The notes under the pieces are model-generated. The model was not told where the DNA came from and searched no databases. It was given only the letters and a program-made list of their open reading frames with translations. The translations under genes and the position numbers were made by a program. This document shows, in pieces, positions 1 through 6,984 of a DNA stretch of 8,318 bases. The stretch covers positions 2,239,515-2,247,832 of the forward strand of contig NC_017059.1 in the NCBI RefSeq assembly GCF_000284415.1. The letters are read 5' to 3'. This stretch comes from Pararhodospirillum photometricum DSM 122. Its GTDB lineage: Bacteria > Pseudomonadota > Alphaproteobacteria > Rhodospirillales > Rhodospirillaceae. Within the stretch, counting starts at the first letter, position 1. Each line of letters opens with the position of its first letter.

Positions 1-1341
1 AAGGTGTCCATTCACATTCCGGCCTACCGCGAGGAGCCGGATATGCTGATCAAGACCCTGGAGAGCGTTGCCGCCTTGGACTACCCCAACTTTGAGGCGC
101 TGGTGATCATCAACAACACGCCCGAACCCTATTATTGGGAGAGCGTGAAGGCGCGCTGCGAAGAGTTGGGGCCGCACTTCAAGTTTGTGTTTATTCCCAA
201 GGTTGCGGGGTTCAAGGCCGGGGCGCTCAATGCCGCGCTGCCCTCCATGGCCGAGGACGCCGAGGTTATTGGCCTGATCGACGCCGACTACATGGTGCAC
301 CCGGACTGGCTCAAGGACCTGATCCCCACCTTTGCCGATCCCAAGGTGGCTATTGTGCAGGCGCCGCAAGACCATCGCGACGGCGACGAGAACGCCTTTA
401 AGGCCTTCCTCAACGACGAATATGCCGGCTTTTTCGATATCGGCATGGTCCAACGCAACGAGGACAATGCCATCATCACCCATGGCACCATGCTGCTGAT
501 CCGGCGCTCGGCGTTCGAGGCGGTGGGGTCGTGGGCCACTGATACCATCGTCGAGGACACCGAGCTCGGCCTGCGTCTGCTGGAGGCCGGCTACCTCGCC
601 CATTACACCAACCGCCGCTATGGCTGGGGCGTGCTGCCCGACGATTACAAGGCCTACAAAACCCAGCGCAACCGCTGGGCCTATGGCGCGGTGCAGATCA
701 TCCGCAAGCACTGGCGCTACATGCTGCCCGGTGTCCCTGGCCTGACCCCGGCCCAGAAGATGCGCTTTGTCACCGGCTGGGCCGTCTGGTTGTCGGATGC
801 CTTGGGCGTGGCGGTGGCGATTTTCAGCCTGCTGTGGGTGCCGGTGATTTTGTTCATTGGCGCACACCTGCCGATCACCGCCCTGATGGCTCCGGCCATC
901 GCTGCCGTGGTGGTGCACGTGGCCCACGCCGTGCTGCTCTATCGCCTGCGGGTCAAGATCTCGCCGGTGCGCTCCATGCGCGCCGCCGTCGCCGCGATGA
1001 GCTTGCAGTTCACGGTGGCCAGCGCGGTGTTCAAGGCGTTGATCGGCGATAACCTGCCGTTCCAGCGCACCGACAAGGGCGGCGCGGCCAAGCATAAGGC
1101 TAAAGCCAAGGCCCGGTCCATCAACCGGGCCGAGACGGCTCTGGGCGTGGCCTTGGTGATCTCGGCGGCGATCTTGTGGTTCACCAACTTCAATCAGGTG
1201 GACGAGGTGTTCGTGTATGCCATCGCCCTGGCGGTGATGAGCATGCCCTATCTGGCCGCCCCCTTCATGGGCCTGCTGGAGAACTACGCCCGCAAGAAAA
1301 CCGAGGCGCAACAGGCTGACCCTGTCAACGAGGCCGGTTGA
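1..1341 (+). CDS. Membrane-bound family 2 glycosyltransferase, 5' end cut by the window edge
   Basis: Processive-type GT2 (GT-A fold) enzyme that should transfer sugar from a nucleotide-sugar to a growing glycan at the inner membrane. Numbering from the valine codon at position 4: a SIHIPAYRE strand at the nucleotide-binding start, DAD at 93-95 (metal and nucleotide), ED at 184-185 (acceptor/base side), and QRNRW at 221-225, the Q-x-x-R-W motif of cellulose/hyaluronan/beta-glucan synthases. Hydrophobic spans follow at about 257-280, 285-310, 379-395 and 402-425, interrupted by a very basic loop near 356-370 (KHKAKAKAR). The frame is open to base 1 and family members normally carry sequence ahead of this point, so the GTG at position 4 is an internal valine, not a start. 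Cyclic or linear beta-glucan synthesis (NdvB/NdvC-like) is possible, but the substrate cannot be read from the sequence. Stop TGA at 1339-1341; the spacer repeat follows 29 nt later. Confidence 0.88.
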   Translation, partial: KVSIHIPAYREEPDMLIKTLESVAALDYPNFEALVIINNTPEPYYWESVKARCEELGPHFKFVFIPKVAGFKAGALNAALPSMAEDAEVIGLIDADYMVHPDWLKDLIPTFADPKVAIVQAPQDHRDGDENAFKAFLNDEYAGFFDIGMVQRNEDNAIITHGTMLLIRRSAFEAVGSWATDTIVEDTELGLRLLEAGYLAHYTNRRYGWGVLPDDYKAYKTQRNRWAYGAVQIIRKHWRYMLPGVPGLTPAQKMRFVTGWAVWLSDALGVAVAIFSLLWVPVILFIGAHLPITALMAPAIAAVVVHVAHAVLLYRLRVKISPVRSMRAAVAAMSLQFTVASAVFKALIGDNLPFQRTDKGGAAKHKAKAKARSINRAETALGVALVISAAILWFTNFNQVDEVFVYAIALAVMSMPYLAAPFMGLLENYARKKTEAQQADPVNEAG

Positions 1342-1370
1342 GCGCTTCGTTGACCGTGCCCGGGCATGTG

Positions 1371-1485
1371 AGGGAAGGCTGGGGAGGCTTGCCTCCCCAG
1401 ACCCCTCCGTTCCTGGGGTTTCTCCCAAGGCGAAGGGCCAGCGGGAATGTGGGGTCTGGGGAGGCAAGCCTCCCCAGCCTTCCCT
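1371..1485. repeat. Palindromic intergenic repeat, copy 1 (perfect 35-bp inverted repeat)
   Basis: Bases 1371-1405 are the exact reverse complement of 1451-1485, with a 45-nt loop. Each arm is itself a near-perfect palindrome (1379-1400 and 1456-1477): CTGGGGAGGC, two bases, then GCCTCCCCAG. The loop holds a smaller stem, CCTGGGG with CCCAAGG. The right arm runs into CCTTTTATCTTT, so as RNA on the plus strand this could act as an intrinsic terminator for the glycosyltransferase gene. The same core recurs at 6889-6974, so it belongs to a dispersed family of the REP/MITE kind. No transposase is encoded here. The arms are directly seen; the terminator and mobility roles are inferred. Confidence 0.93.
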
Positions 1486-1578
1486 TTTATCTTTCCCGGG
1501 CAGACGCCCCTGTCCCCCGATCGCCCTTGTCCGTGCCGGGTTTGCTTGCACCCGGGGTCGGATCCGCGCTAAGGAATA

Positions 1579-1597
1579 GAGAAGCCAACGGCTTCTC
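1579..1597 (+). promoter_or_regulatory. Short perfect hairpin in the hisZ leader
   Basis: GAGAAGCC at 1579-1586 pairs exactly with GGCTTCTC at 1590-1597 around an AAC triloop. It lies 31 nt before the hisZ ATG and no T-run follows, so it does not look like a terminator. A second small stem (CCGGGT with ACCCGG) lies upstream at about 1536-1555. The rest of the 1342-1628 spacer holds the 1371-1485 repeat and no convincing gene. Role unknown; it could stabilise the transcript or affect hisZ translation. Confidence 0.35.
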
Positions 1598-1628
1598 CGA
1601 TTGATCCCTCCTCCCATCACAGCGCGCC

Positions 1629-2792
1629 ATGACCGTTCTTCCCCTGCCTGCCGCCCATGCGCTGCTGCCCAACGGCCTGCGCGATCTTCTCCCGCCCGAT
1701 GCCCAGGACGAGGCCCAAACCGCCCAGCGGCTGGTCGCCACCTTCCTGGCCAACGGCTATCAGCGGGTCAAACCGCCGCTGATCGAGTTCGAGGAAAGCC
1801 TGCTCTCGGGAGCCGGGCGGACCGCTGCCGCCCAAACCTTCCGCGTGATGGATCCCATCACCCAGCGGATGATGGGCTTGCGCTCGGACATGACCACCCA
1901 GGTGGCCCGCATCGCCGGGACCCGTCTGGCGGGCGCGCCCCGGCCCTTGCGGCTGGCTTATGTCGGGCAGGTGCTGCGCGTGCGCGGTTCGCAACTGCGG
2001 CCCGAGCGCCAGTTCACCCAGGCCGGCTTCGAGCTGATTGGCGCTGCCGACGAGGCGGCGGTGGCCGAGGTGTTGTTGCTGGCGGTCGAGGCCCTGGACC
2101 AAGCCGAGGTCACGTCGGTTGCCATTGATCTGATCTGCCCGCCGCTGGTCCCCGCCCTGACCCGGGCCCTAGGACTGTCGGACGCTGAGGCCGCCGAGGT
2201 GCGCGACCTGTTGGAGCAGAAGGATCTGGTGGCCGTGAGCCAGACGGTGGGAGCCGAGAAGGCTCGCCTTTTGGTCGATTTGGCGGCCTGTGTCGGGCCG
2301 GCCGAGCGCAGCCTCGCGCCCCTGGCCGCCCTGGCCCTGCCGCCCGAAGCGGCGGCCTTGCGCGATTCTCTGGTGCGCCTCGTTCGTCAGGTGCAAGAGG
2401 CGTTGCCGACTCATGACCTGACCTTGGATCCCCTGGAGCATCACGGCTTCGAGTATCAAACGGGCAGCGCCTTTGCGTTGTTTGCCCGGGGCGCCCGGGG
2501 AGAACTGGGCCGGGGCGGAGCGTACCACAGTGTTTTGGCCGATCGGGACGAAGCCTGCTGCGGCGCCACTTTGTATTTGGACGCGGTGCTGGATGTGGCC
2601 CGCCGTGCGCCGGTCCCGCCGCGAGTGCTGGTGGAGAACGACCTGCCACGAGAGGCGCGCCGCGCCTTGCAGGCCGAGGGCTTTGTGACCGTGCCGACCC
2701 TGGCGGGTCCGGCCAGCCCCGAGGAGGCCCGGCGCCTCCACTGCACGCATTTTCTGGGGCCCGATGGCCGGCCGGTGCCGCTCGCGCCCTGA
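1629..2792 (+). CDS. hisZ: ATP phosphoribosyltransferase regulatory subunit
   Basis: HisZ is a histidyl-tRNA-synthetase paralogue that binds short-form HisG and forms the allosteric ATP phosphoribosyltransferase, the first step of histidine synthesis in the cytosol. At 387 residues it has the class II synthetase-like core only. Visible landmarks are LLPNGLRDLLPPDA near the N-terminus, LRSDMTTQVARI (84-95) and RLAYVGQVLR (108-117) for motif 2, QAGFELIG (131-138), EYQTG (275-279) and LGRGGAY (293-299). The synthetase signature arginine before the Y-x-T-G segment is absent (HHGFEYQTG), and there is no C-terminal anticodon-binding domain, which favours HisZ over HisS. ATG 1629 is the first start after an in-frame TGA at 1602-1604; no clear Shine-Dalgarno precedes it. 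No hisG is in the window. purA follows 67 nt downstream and is probably co-transcribed. Confidence 0.92.
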   Translation: MTVLPLPAAHALLPNGLRDLLPPDAQDEAQTAQRLVATFLANGYQRVKPPLIEFEESLLSGAGRTAAAQTFRVMDPITQRMMGLRSDMTTQVARIAGTRLAGAPRPLRLAYVGQVLRVRGSQLRPERQFTQAGFELIGAADEAAVAEVLLLAVEALDQAEVTSVAIDLICPPLVPALTRALGLSDAEAAEVRDLLEQKDLVAVSQTVGAEKARLLVDLAACVGPAERSLAPLAALALPPEAAALRDSLVRLVRQVQEALPTHDLTLDPLEHHGFEYQTGSAFALFARGARGELGRGGAYHSVLADRDEACCGATLYLDAVLDVARRAPVPPRVLVENDLPREARRALQAEGFVTVPTLAGPASPEEARRLHCTHFLGPDGRPVPLAP

Positions 2793-2812
2793 TCGCGACG
2801 ACAGACGGAACA

Positions 2813-2834
2813 GGGGAGGCCCGCACGGCTCCCC
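2813..2834 (+). other. GC-rich hairpin between hisZ and purA
   Basis: GGGGAG (2813-2818) pairs with CTCCCC (2829-2834); the stem continues as CC/GG past one bulged G, with a 5-nt loop. It is followed by CCTTT, only a weak T-run. It could be a partial terminator, an mRNA processing or stability element, or a decayed relative of the GGGGAGGC repeats at 1371-1485 and 6889-6974. Confidence 0.4.
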
Positions 2835-2859
2835 CCTTTGAAAGACAGGATCGCAAGCA

Positions 2860-4149
2860 ATGACGAACGTGGCCGTGGTCGGCTCCCAGTGGGGGGACGA
2901 GGGCAAGGGCAAGGTGGTGGACTGGCTGTCCGAGCGCGCCGACATGGTGGTGCGCTTTCAGGGCGGTCACAACGCCGGGCACACCCTGGTCGTGGACGGC
3001 ATGACCTATAAACTGAGCCTGCTGCCGTCCGGTGTGGTGCGCGGTAAACCGTCCATCATTGGCAACGGGGTGGTGATCGATCCCTGGGCCTTGTTTGCCG
3101 AGATCGAACGCCTGAGCGCCCAGGGGGTGAGCATCACGCCCGAAGTCTTGCGGGTGGCCGAGAATGCTGTGCTGATCCTGCCGCTGCATGGCAACTTGGA
3201 TCGCGCGCGCGAGGCGGCGGCCGGTGAGGCGCGCATTGGCACCACCGGGCGGGGCATCGGTCCGGCTTACGAGGACAAGGTGGCGCGCCGGGCGATTCGA
3301 GTCTGCGATCTGGCCGATGCCGATGTGCTGCGCTTTAAGGTGGACCGGTTGCTGACCCATCACAATGCCTTGCTGCGGGGGTTAGGCGAGCCGGAACTGG
3401 AACCGGAAAGCCTGATGGCGGCGCTGTTGGAGATCGCGCCCCGTCTGCTGCCCTTTGCCGGGCCGGTGTGGCGTGACCTGGAGGCGGCGCGGCGCGCCGG
3501 GCGCAAGATTCTGTTCGAGGGGGCTCAAGGCGCGCTTTTGGACGTCGATCACGGCACCTACCCCTACGTGACCTCCTCCAATACCGTGGCGCCCAACGCG
3601 GCTACCGGCTGCGGCGTCGGTCCCGGGGCGGTCGGCTATGTGCTGGGCATCACCAAGGCCTACACCACCCGGGTGGGGGCCGGTCCCTTCCCGACCGAAC
3701 TGACCGATGAGGTGGGCCGCCTGCTGGGCGAGCGGGGCCACGAGTTCGGGACCGTCACCGGACGGCCGCGGCGCTGCGGCTGGTTCGATGCGGTGCTGGT
3801 GCGCCAGTCCATTCAGGTGGGCGGCATTCGCGGCATCGCCCTGACCAAGCTCGATGTGCTCGACGGCCTGGAGACGCTCAAGGTGTGCGTGGGCTATACC
3901 CTGAACGGTGTGCTGCTCGACTACCTGCCGGCCTCGATGAAGGCCCAGGCGGCGGTGACGCCGGTATACGAGTCGTTGCCCGGCTGGCAGGAGAGCACCC
4001 GAGGCGCGCGCTCGTGGGCCGATCTGCCGGCGGCGGCCGTCAAGTATATCCGGCGCCTGGAGGAGTTGATCGGGGCGCCGGTGGCCTTGCTGTCCACCAG
4101 TCCCGAACGCGAGGATACCATTCTCGTCCAAGATCCGTTCCTGGCCTGA
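2860..4149 (+). CDS. purA: Adenylosuccinate synthetase
   Basis: Catalyses GTP-dependent joining of IMP and aspartate to adenylosuccinate, the first committed step from IMP to AMP, in the cytosol. The 429-residue length is typical. Key features: GDEGKGK P-loop at 12-18 with catalytic Asp13, GGHNAGHT at 35-42 with catalytic His41, [20 protein letters not shown] at 128-140 (IMP site), the [19 protein letters not shown] block, [10 protein letters not shown] at 301-310 (aspartate/GTP loop), and TKLD at 329-332, the guanine-recognition segment. No key residue is missing. An AGGA lies at 2847-2850, 9 nt before the ATG at 2860, and the N-terminus ([15 protein letters not shown]) aligns with the usual family start. 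It probably shares a transcript with hisZ, and a hairpin follows its stop. Confidence 0.98.
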   Translation: MTNVAVVGSQWGDEGKGKVVDWLSERADMVVRFQGGHNAGHTLVVDGMTYKLSLLPSGVVRGKPSIIGNGVVIDPWALFAEIERLSAQGVSITPEVLRVAENAVLILPLHGNLDRAREAAAGEARIGTTGRGIGPAYEDKVARRAIRVCDLADADVLRFKVDRLLTHHNALLRGLGEPELEPESLMAALLEIAPRLLPFAGPVWRDLEAARRAGRKILFEGAQGALLDVDHGTYPYVTSSNTVAPNAATGCGVGPGAVGYVLGITKAYTTRVGAGPFPTELTDEVGRLLGERGHEFGTVTGRPRRCGWFDAVLVRQSIQVGGIRGIALTKLDVLDGLETLKVCVGYTLNGVLLDYLPASMKAQAAVTPVYESLPGWQESTRGARSWADLPAAAVKYIRRLEELIGAPVALLSTSPEREDTILVQDPFLA

Positions 4150-4190
4150 GGCCTTGGGGTCTGTAAAGCCAAAGTCGCGCGGGGGGAGCT

Positions 4191-4213
4191 GGGGAGACTG
4201 GACAGGTCTTCCC
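4191..4213 (+). terminator. Candidate hairpin terminator after purA
   Basis: GGGGAGAC (4191-4198) pairs with GTCTTCCC (4206-4213), one G-T wobble, around a 7-nt loop, 41 nt after the purA stop. It is followed by TTGAGGG rather than a clean T-run, so it may be a weak or Rho-assisted terminator. A second small stem (CCCCT/AGGGG, 4225-4243) lies just downstream. The 131-nt spacer from 4150 to 4280 has no gene. Confidence 0.4.
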
Positions 4214-4280
4214 TTGAGGGCCTCCCCTCCGCTACTGTAGGGGCCGCGGCGTCCACGCGCGCAACACCCCGGGAGAGACC

Positions 4281-6308
4281 ATGGCGCAGGAACCCAAGGC
4301 GACAAACAATGTAAAATCCGGGCCCGTCGTGTTGCGCGAGCGCTTCGAGATTGATCCCTCGAAGCCGCTGGCCGCTCTCGACATGCCCAATGCCCGGGCC
4401 TTTGCCTGTAGCGATCGGCGCAACCCCCAACGTCCCGTGTATGCCCTGATCGTTGACGGTCCCTTGCCGCCGCGTGTGGGCGTGATGCGGACCTTGCGTG
4501 GCGTCTCGGCGACCGGCCTGCTGCCGCTGATGGAGTGGGGGGTGGTGGACTGGCCCGCCCTCGATGGCCGCGTGATGGCCGTGGTCTACGAACGGCCCAT
4601 GGGCGGGCGGGTCATGCGCGACATGGGCGAGGTGTTCCAGCCTGTCCCCGACCAGCACTTCATCAAGCTGGTGCTCAAGCCCCTGGTGGCCGCCTTGGGC
4701 GAACTGCGCTTGCATTCGGTGGTGCACCGGGCCATCCGCCCGACTAACCTGTATTGGATGGACCGCGAGCAGACCCGCATTGCCCTGGGCGACTGCGCCA
4801 CCTCGCCCCCGGGCTATGACCAGCCGATGATCTGCGAAACCATCGAGGGGGGCATGGCCAACCCCGAGGGGCGCGGGGCCGGCTACTATCCCGCCGACAT
4901 GTATGCCCTGGGCGCCACGTTGGTGACCTTGTCGGTGGGCCACAACACGCGCTCGGACCTCACCGACGACGAAATCCTCACCAGCAAGATCAGCAACGGC
5001 TCCTATGCCTCGGTGGTGGGCGAGGAGCGCGTGCCGCTGGCCGTCATCGAACTGGCCCGAGGCCTGCTGGTGGACGATCCGGCGCAGCGCTGGACCCTGG
5101 ACGCCATCGACTTGTGGCTCAACGGCCGGCGAACCATGCCCTTGCAGACCAAGCAGGACAAGCGTTCGCAGCGGCCGTTTTCCTTTCGCGGGGATGAGTA
5201 TTTCACCTGTCGCTCCCTGGCCCACGCGCTGGCGCGCGACTGGGAAGCGGGCGCGGTTCCCATCATGGAGAACAAGGTCGAGACGTGGTTGCGCCGTGGT
5301 CTGGAAATGACCGAGCTTGCCGATTCGGTGTCCAACATCGTGCGTGCCTCCAATGCCACGGCCAAGGAAGCGGGGCCGATTCGTGATCTGGCCATGGCGG
5401 CGGTGCTGACCTTGATGGACCCGGTCGCGCCGGTGCGCTGCAACAAGATACGCATGCACATGGAGGCTCTGGGAACCGCTTTGGCCTGTACCTTGGCCCT
5501 GCGGGGCGATGTGCGGCCTTATGTCGATATGATCATGCGCGACTTTGCCAAGACCTGGGTCGCGGCACAAGACGACTTCCAACTCGACTACACCCGGTTC
5601 GACGGCGAGTTTCGCGACCTGCGCAGTTATTTGGTGCAGACCTCCAAGGGCGGCGGGGTTGAGCGCTGTTTGTATGAACTCAACGAGGCCCTGGCCTGCC
5701 GCAGCGCCTTGCTGCTTGACCAGTGTGTGGTCGAGATCAAAGATCTGCTACCGGCCCTGGAGCGGGCTGCGGTCAAGGCCGACCGCAAGCAATGGCCGGC
5801 CGACCGTCACATCACCGCCTATATTGCCGCGCGCTATCCCCGCGACACCATGGCGCAGATTCATTCCTATAACGATCCCGATCCCCGCAAGGCCGCCCTG
5901 GGGGGCCTCAGTCTGCTGGCGGTTTTGCAGTGGAAGCTGGGCCCGGAATCCTTGCCGAGCCTCACCGAGTGGATTGCCGGCCTGATGGCGCCGGTCCTTG
6001 AGGGCTACCATAGCCGCGAGCGCCGCAAGCGGCTGGAAAAGGAGATGCCCAAGGTGGTGCGCAAGGGCAGCCTTGTGGAGTTGTATCACCTTCTCGACAA
6101 CCCCGAGGAGCGCCAAGCCGACTTCGATGGGTTTGCCGTGGCCCGGCGCCAATATGCCCAGGCGGCGCAACAGGTGGCGGCCCTGGAGAGTGGCAATTAT
6201 CGGGTGAGCGAAAAGTCCGAAAAGCTGGGGCAGCAAACCGCCGCCACCGTTTCGGTGGCCATCGCCGCCTTGAGCATCATCATCGTTACCATCATCTCTT
6301 TGGTGTAG
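4281..6308 (+). CDS. Tail-anchored pseudokinase-like protein
   Basis: 675 residues with the outline of a Ser/Thr protein kinase at about 30-287 but without the catalytic set. The HRD-loop is HRAIRPTNL (149-157): catalytic Asp is Ala151, the following Lys is Arg153, Asn156 is kept. DFG is DCA (171-173). No VAIK lysine or glycine-rich loop is evident. Structural landmarks survive: a hinge-like MAVVYERPMGG, NPE (194-196) for APE, ADMYALG with the helix-F Asp206, and DDPAQRW near the lobe end. A linker (PFSFRGDEYF from 299 to WLRR at 336-339) leads to a long helical region, then a hydrophobic C-terminal helix (about 656-675) ending exactly at the stop, i.e. a tail anchor with the body in the cytoplasm. 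GGGAG at 4271-4275, 5 nt before ATG 4281, supports the start. The next gene begins 7 nt later. Likely a binding or scaffold protein rather than a kinase; biological role unknown. Confidence 0.8.
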   Translation: MAQEPKATNNVKSGPVVLRERFEIDPSKPLAALDMPNARAFACSDRRNPQRPVYALIVDGPLPPRVGVMRTLRGVSATGLLPLMEWGVVDWPALDGRVMAVVYERPMGGRVMRDMGEVFQPVPDQHFIKLVLKPLVAALGELRLHSVVHRAIRPTNLYWMDREQTRIALGDCATSPPGYDQPMICETIEGGMANPEGRGAGYYPADMYALGATLVTLSVGHNTRSDLTDDEILTSKISNGSYASVVGEERVPLAVIELARGLLVDDPAQRWTLDAIDLWLNGRRTMPLQTKQDKRSQRPFSFRGDEYFTCRSLAHALARDWEAGAVPIMENKVETWLRRGLEMTELADSVSNIVRASNATAKEAGPIRDLAMAAVLTLMDPVAPVRCNKIRMHMEALGTALACTLALRGDVRPYVDMIMRDFAKTWVAAQDDFQLDYTRFDGEFRDLRSYLVQTSKGGGVERCLYELNEALACRSALLLDQCVVEIKDLLPALERAAVKADRKQWPADRHITAYIAARYPRDTMAQIHSYNDPDPRKAALGGLSLLAVLQWKLGPESLPSLTEWIAGLMAPVLEGYHSRERRKRLEKEMPKVVRKGSLVELYHLLDNPEERQADFDGFAVARRQYAQAAQQVAALESGNYRVSEKSEKLGQQTAATVSVAIAALSIIIVTIISLV

Positions 6309-6315
6309 GTCGATC

Positions 6316-6882
6316 ATGAACGAGACGGCGCAACCGGAAGACAAGGGCTTCGGTCTGGGTGGCAAACTGGGGGTCCTTGTGGCCCTCGCGCCCCTCGTCC
6401 TGATTTCCATCCCGACCGTGGTGCTGTTGGCGGTGGCCATGCTGCCCACCGGGGTGGCGTGGATTGTCGATCGCTCCATTGCCCGCTTGAGTTGGCTGGC
6501 GGTGGGCGGCGTCAATCTGGCCGGCACGGTTCCCTTTATTGCCGAGCTGTGGACCACGGGACACACCATTCCCCGTGCCCTGGAGATCATCACCGATGTC
6601 TTTGCCATCATGGTGATTTATGGGGCGGCGGGGATTGGCTGGCTGCTGTATTCGTCCATTCCCCAGCTTCTTGGCACCTTCATGGCCCTCACGGCCAACC
6701 GCCGGATCGAGGCGCTGAAGGCCCAGCAGGTCAAGCTGATTGAGGACTGGGGCCCGGAGGTCAAGGAGGGCGCCGACCACGCGGTGGCCGAGTTCATGCG
6801 CCGTGGCCGGGTGAGTGACTTCGGCCCGCCCGGCGAAGGGGAAACTTCTGGCGCTGTCAAACCGCCGTCGCCCAAAAAATAA
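6316..6882 (+). CDS. Polytopic membrane protein of unknown function, partner of the pseudokinase gene
   Basis: 188 residues; no family recognised. Hydrophobic stretches at about 17-50 (one long or two close spans), 59-78 and 90-118 suggest three or four membrane helices. A polar, charged tail follows (ANRRIEALKAQQ to about residue 170) that could form an amphipathic or coiled helix, then a Pro/Ser/Lys-rich end (PPSPKK). There is no cleavable signal peptide; the first 15 residues are polar. The gene starts 7 nt after the pseudokinase stop, with AGGT overlapping that stop (TAGGTCGATCATG), so the two are almost certainly co-transcribed and perhaps translationally coupled. Because its neighbour is tail-anchored, a joint membrane complex is a reasonable inference. 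It converges on rpoH, and the second palindromic repeat starts right after its TAA. Confidence 0.75.
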   Translation: MNETAQPEDKGFGLGGKLGVLVALAPLVLISIPTVVLLAVAMLPTGVAWIVDRSIARLSWLAVGGVNLAGTVPFIAELWTTGHTIPRALEIITDVFAIMVIYGAAGIGWLLYSSIPQLLGTFMALTANRRIEALKAQQVKLIEDWGPEVKEGADHAVAEFMRRGRVSDFGPPGEGETSGAVKPPSPKK

Positions 6883-6888
6883 AGGAAC

Positions 6889-6974
6889 CGAGGGGTCTGG
6901 GGAGGCCGCGCCTCCCCGGCCTTAATCTTCGGGAAAGGCAAGGCTGGGGAGTCGCAGCCTCCCCAGATCCCTCG
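6889..6974. repeat. Palindromic intergenic repeat, copy 2 (imperfect 35-bp inverted repeat)
   Basis: Bases 6889-6923 pair with 6940-6974 at 31 of 35 positions around a 16-nt loop. Each arm again contains its own palindrome: GGGGAGGC/GCCTCCCC at 6899-6917 and CTGGGGAG/CTCCCCAG at 6944-6966. The shared block GGGGTCTGGGGAGGC links it to copy 1 at 1371-1485. It starts 7 nt after the membrane-protein stop and ends 11 nt before the rpoH stop, so it fills the gap between convergent genes and is well placed to act as a bidirectional terminator. The arms are seen; the function is inferred. Confidence 0.9.
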
Positions 6975-6984
6975 CTCCCAGGGC

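Noticed and set aside
1371..1485. Insertion-sequence terminal repeats
   Set aside because: Only 45 nt separate the arms, so there is no room for a transposase. A non-autonomous element or terminator is the most that can be said.
1546..1575. Possible hisZ promoter TTGCAC-18-TAAGGA
   Set aside because: Only about half of the consensus bases match in each box, and such matches are expected by chance in a spacer this size.
1338..1604. An 88-codon frame starting inside the glycosyltransferase stop region
   Set aside because: It is a translation of the inverted repeat and spacer; its peptide is low-complexity, has no family flavour, and no Shine-Dalgarno supports it.
1629..2792. Histidyl-tRNA synthetase (HisS) as an alternative for the hisZ gene
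   Set aside because: The signature arginine before the Y-x-T-G segment is missing and no anticodon-binding domain is present; length fits HisZ.
4214..4241. Possible promoter TTGAGG-16-TGTAGG ahead of the pseudokinase gene
   Set aside because: The -10 matches 3 of 6 bases and overlaps a small hairpin; too weak to annotate, although a promoter somewhere in this spacer is likely.
2110..5582. Long minus-strand frames opposite hisZ, purA and the pseudokinase gene (up to 553 codons)
   Set aside because: High-GC DNA gives long antisense frames. Their peptides are His/Gln/Arg/Gly-rich with no recognisable domain, while the plus-strand frames carry clear motifs.
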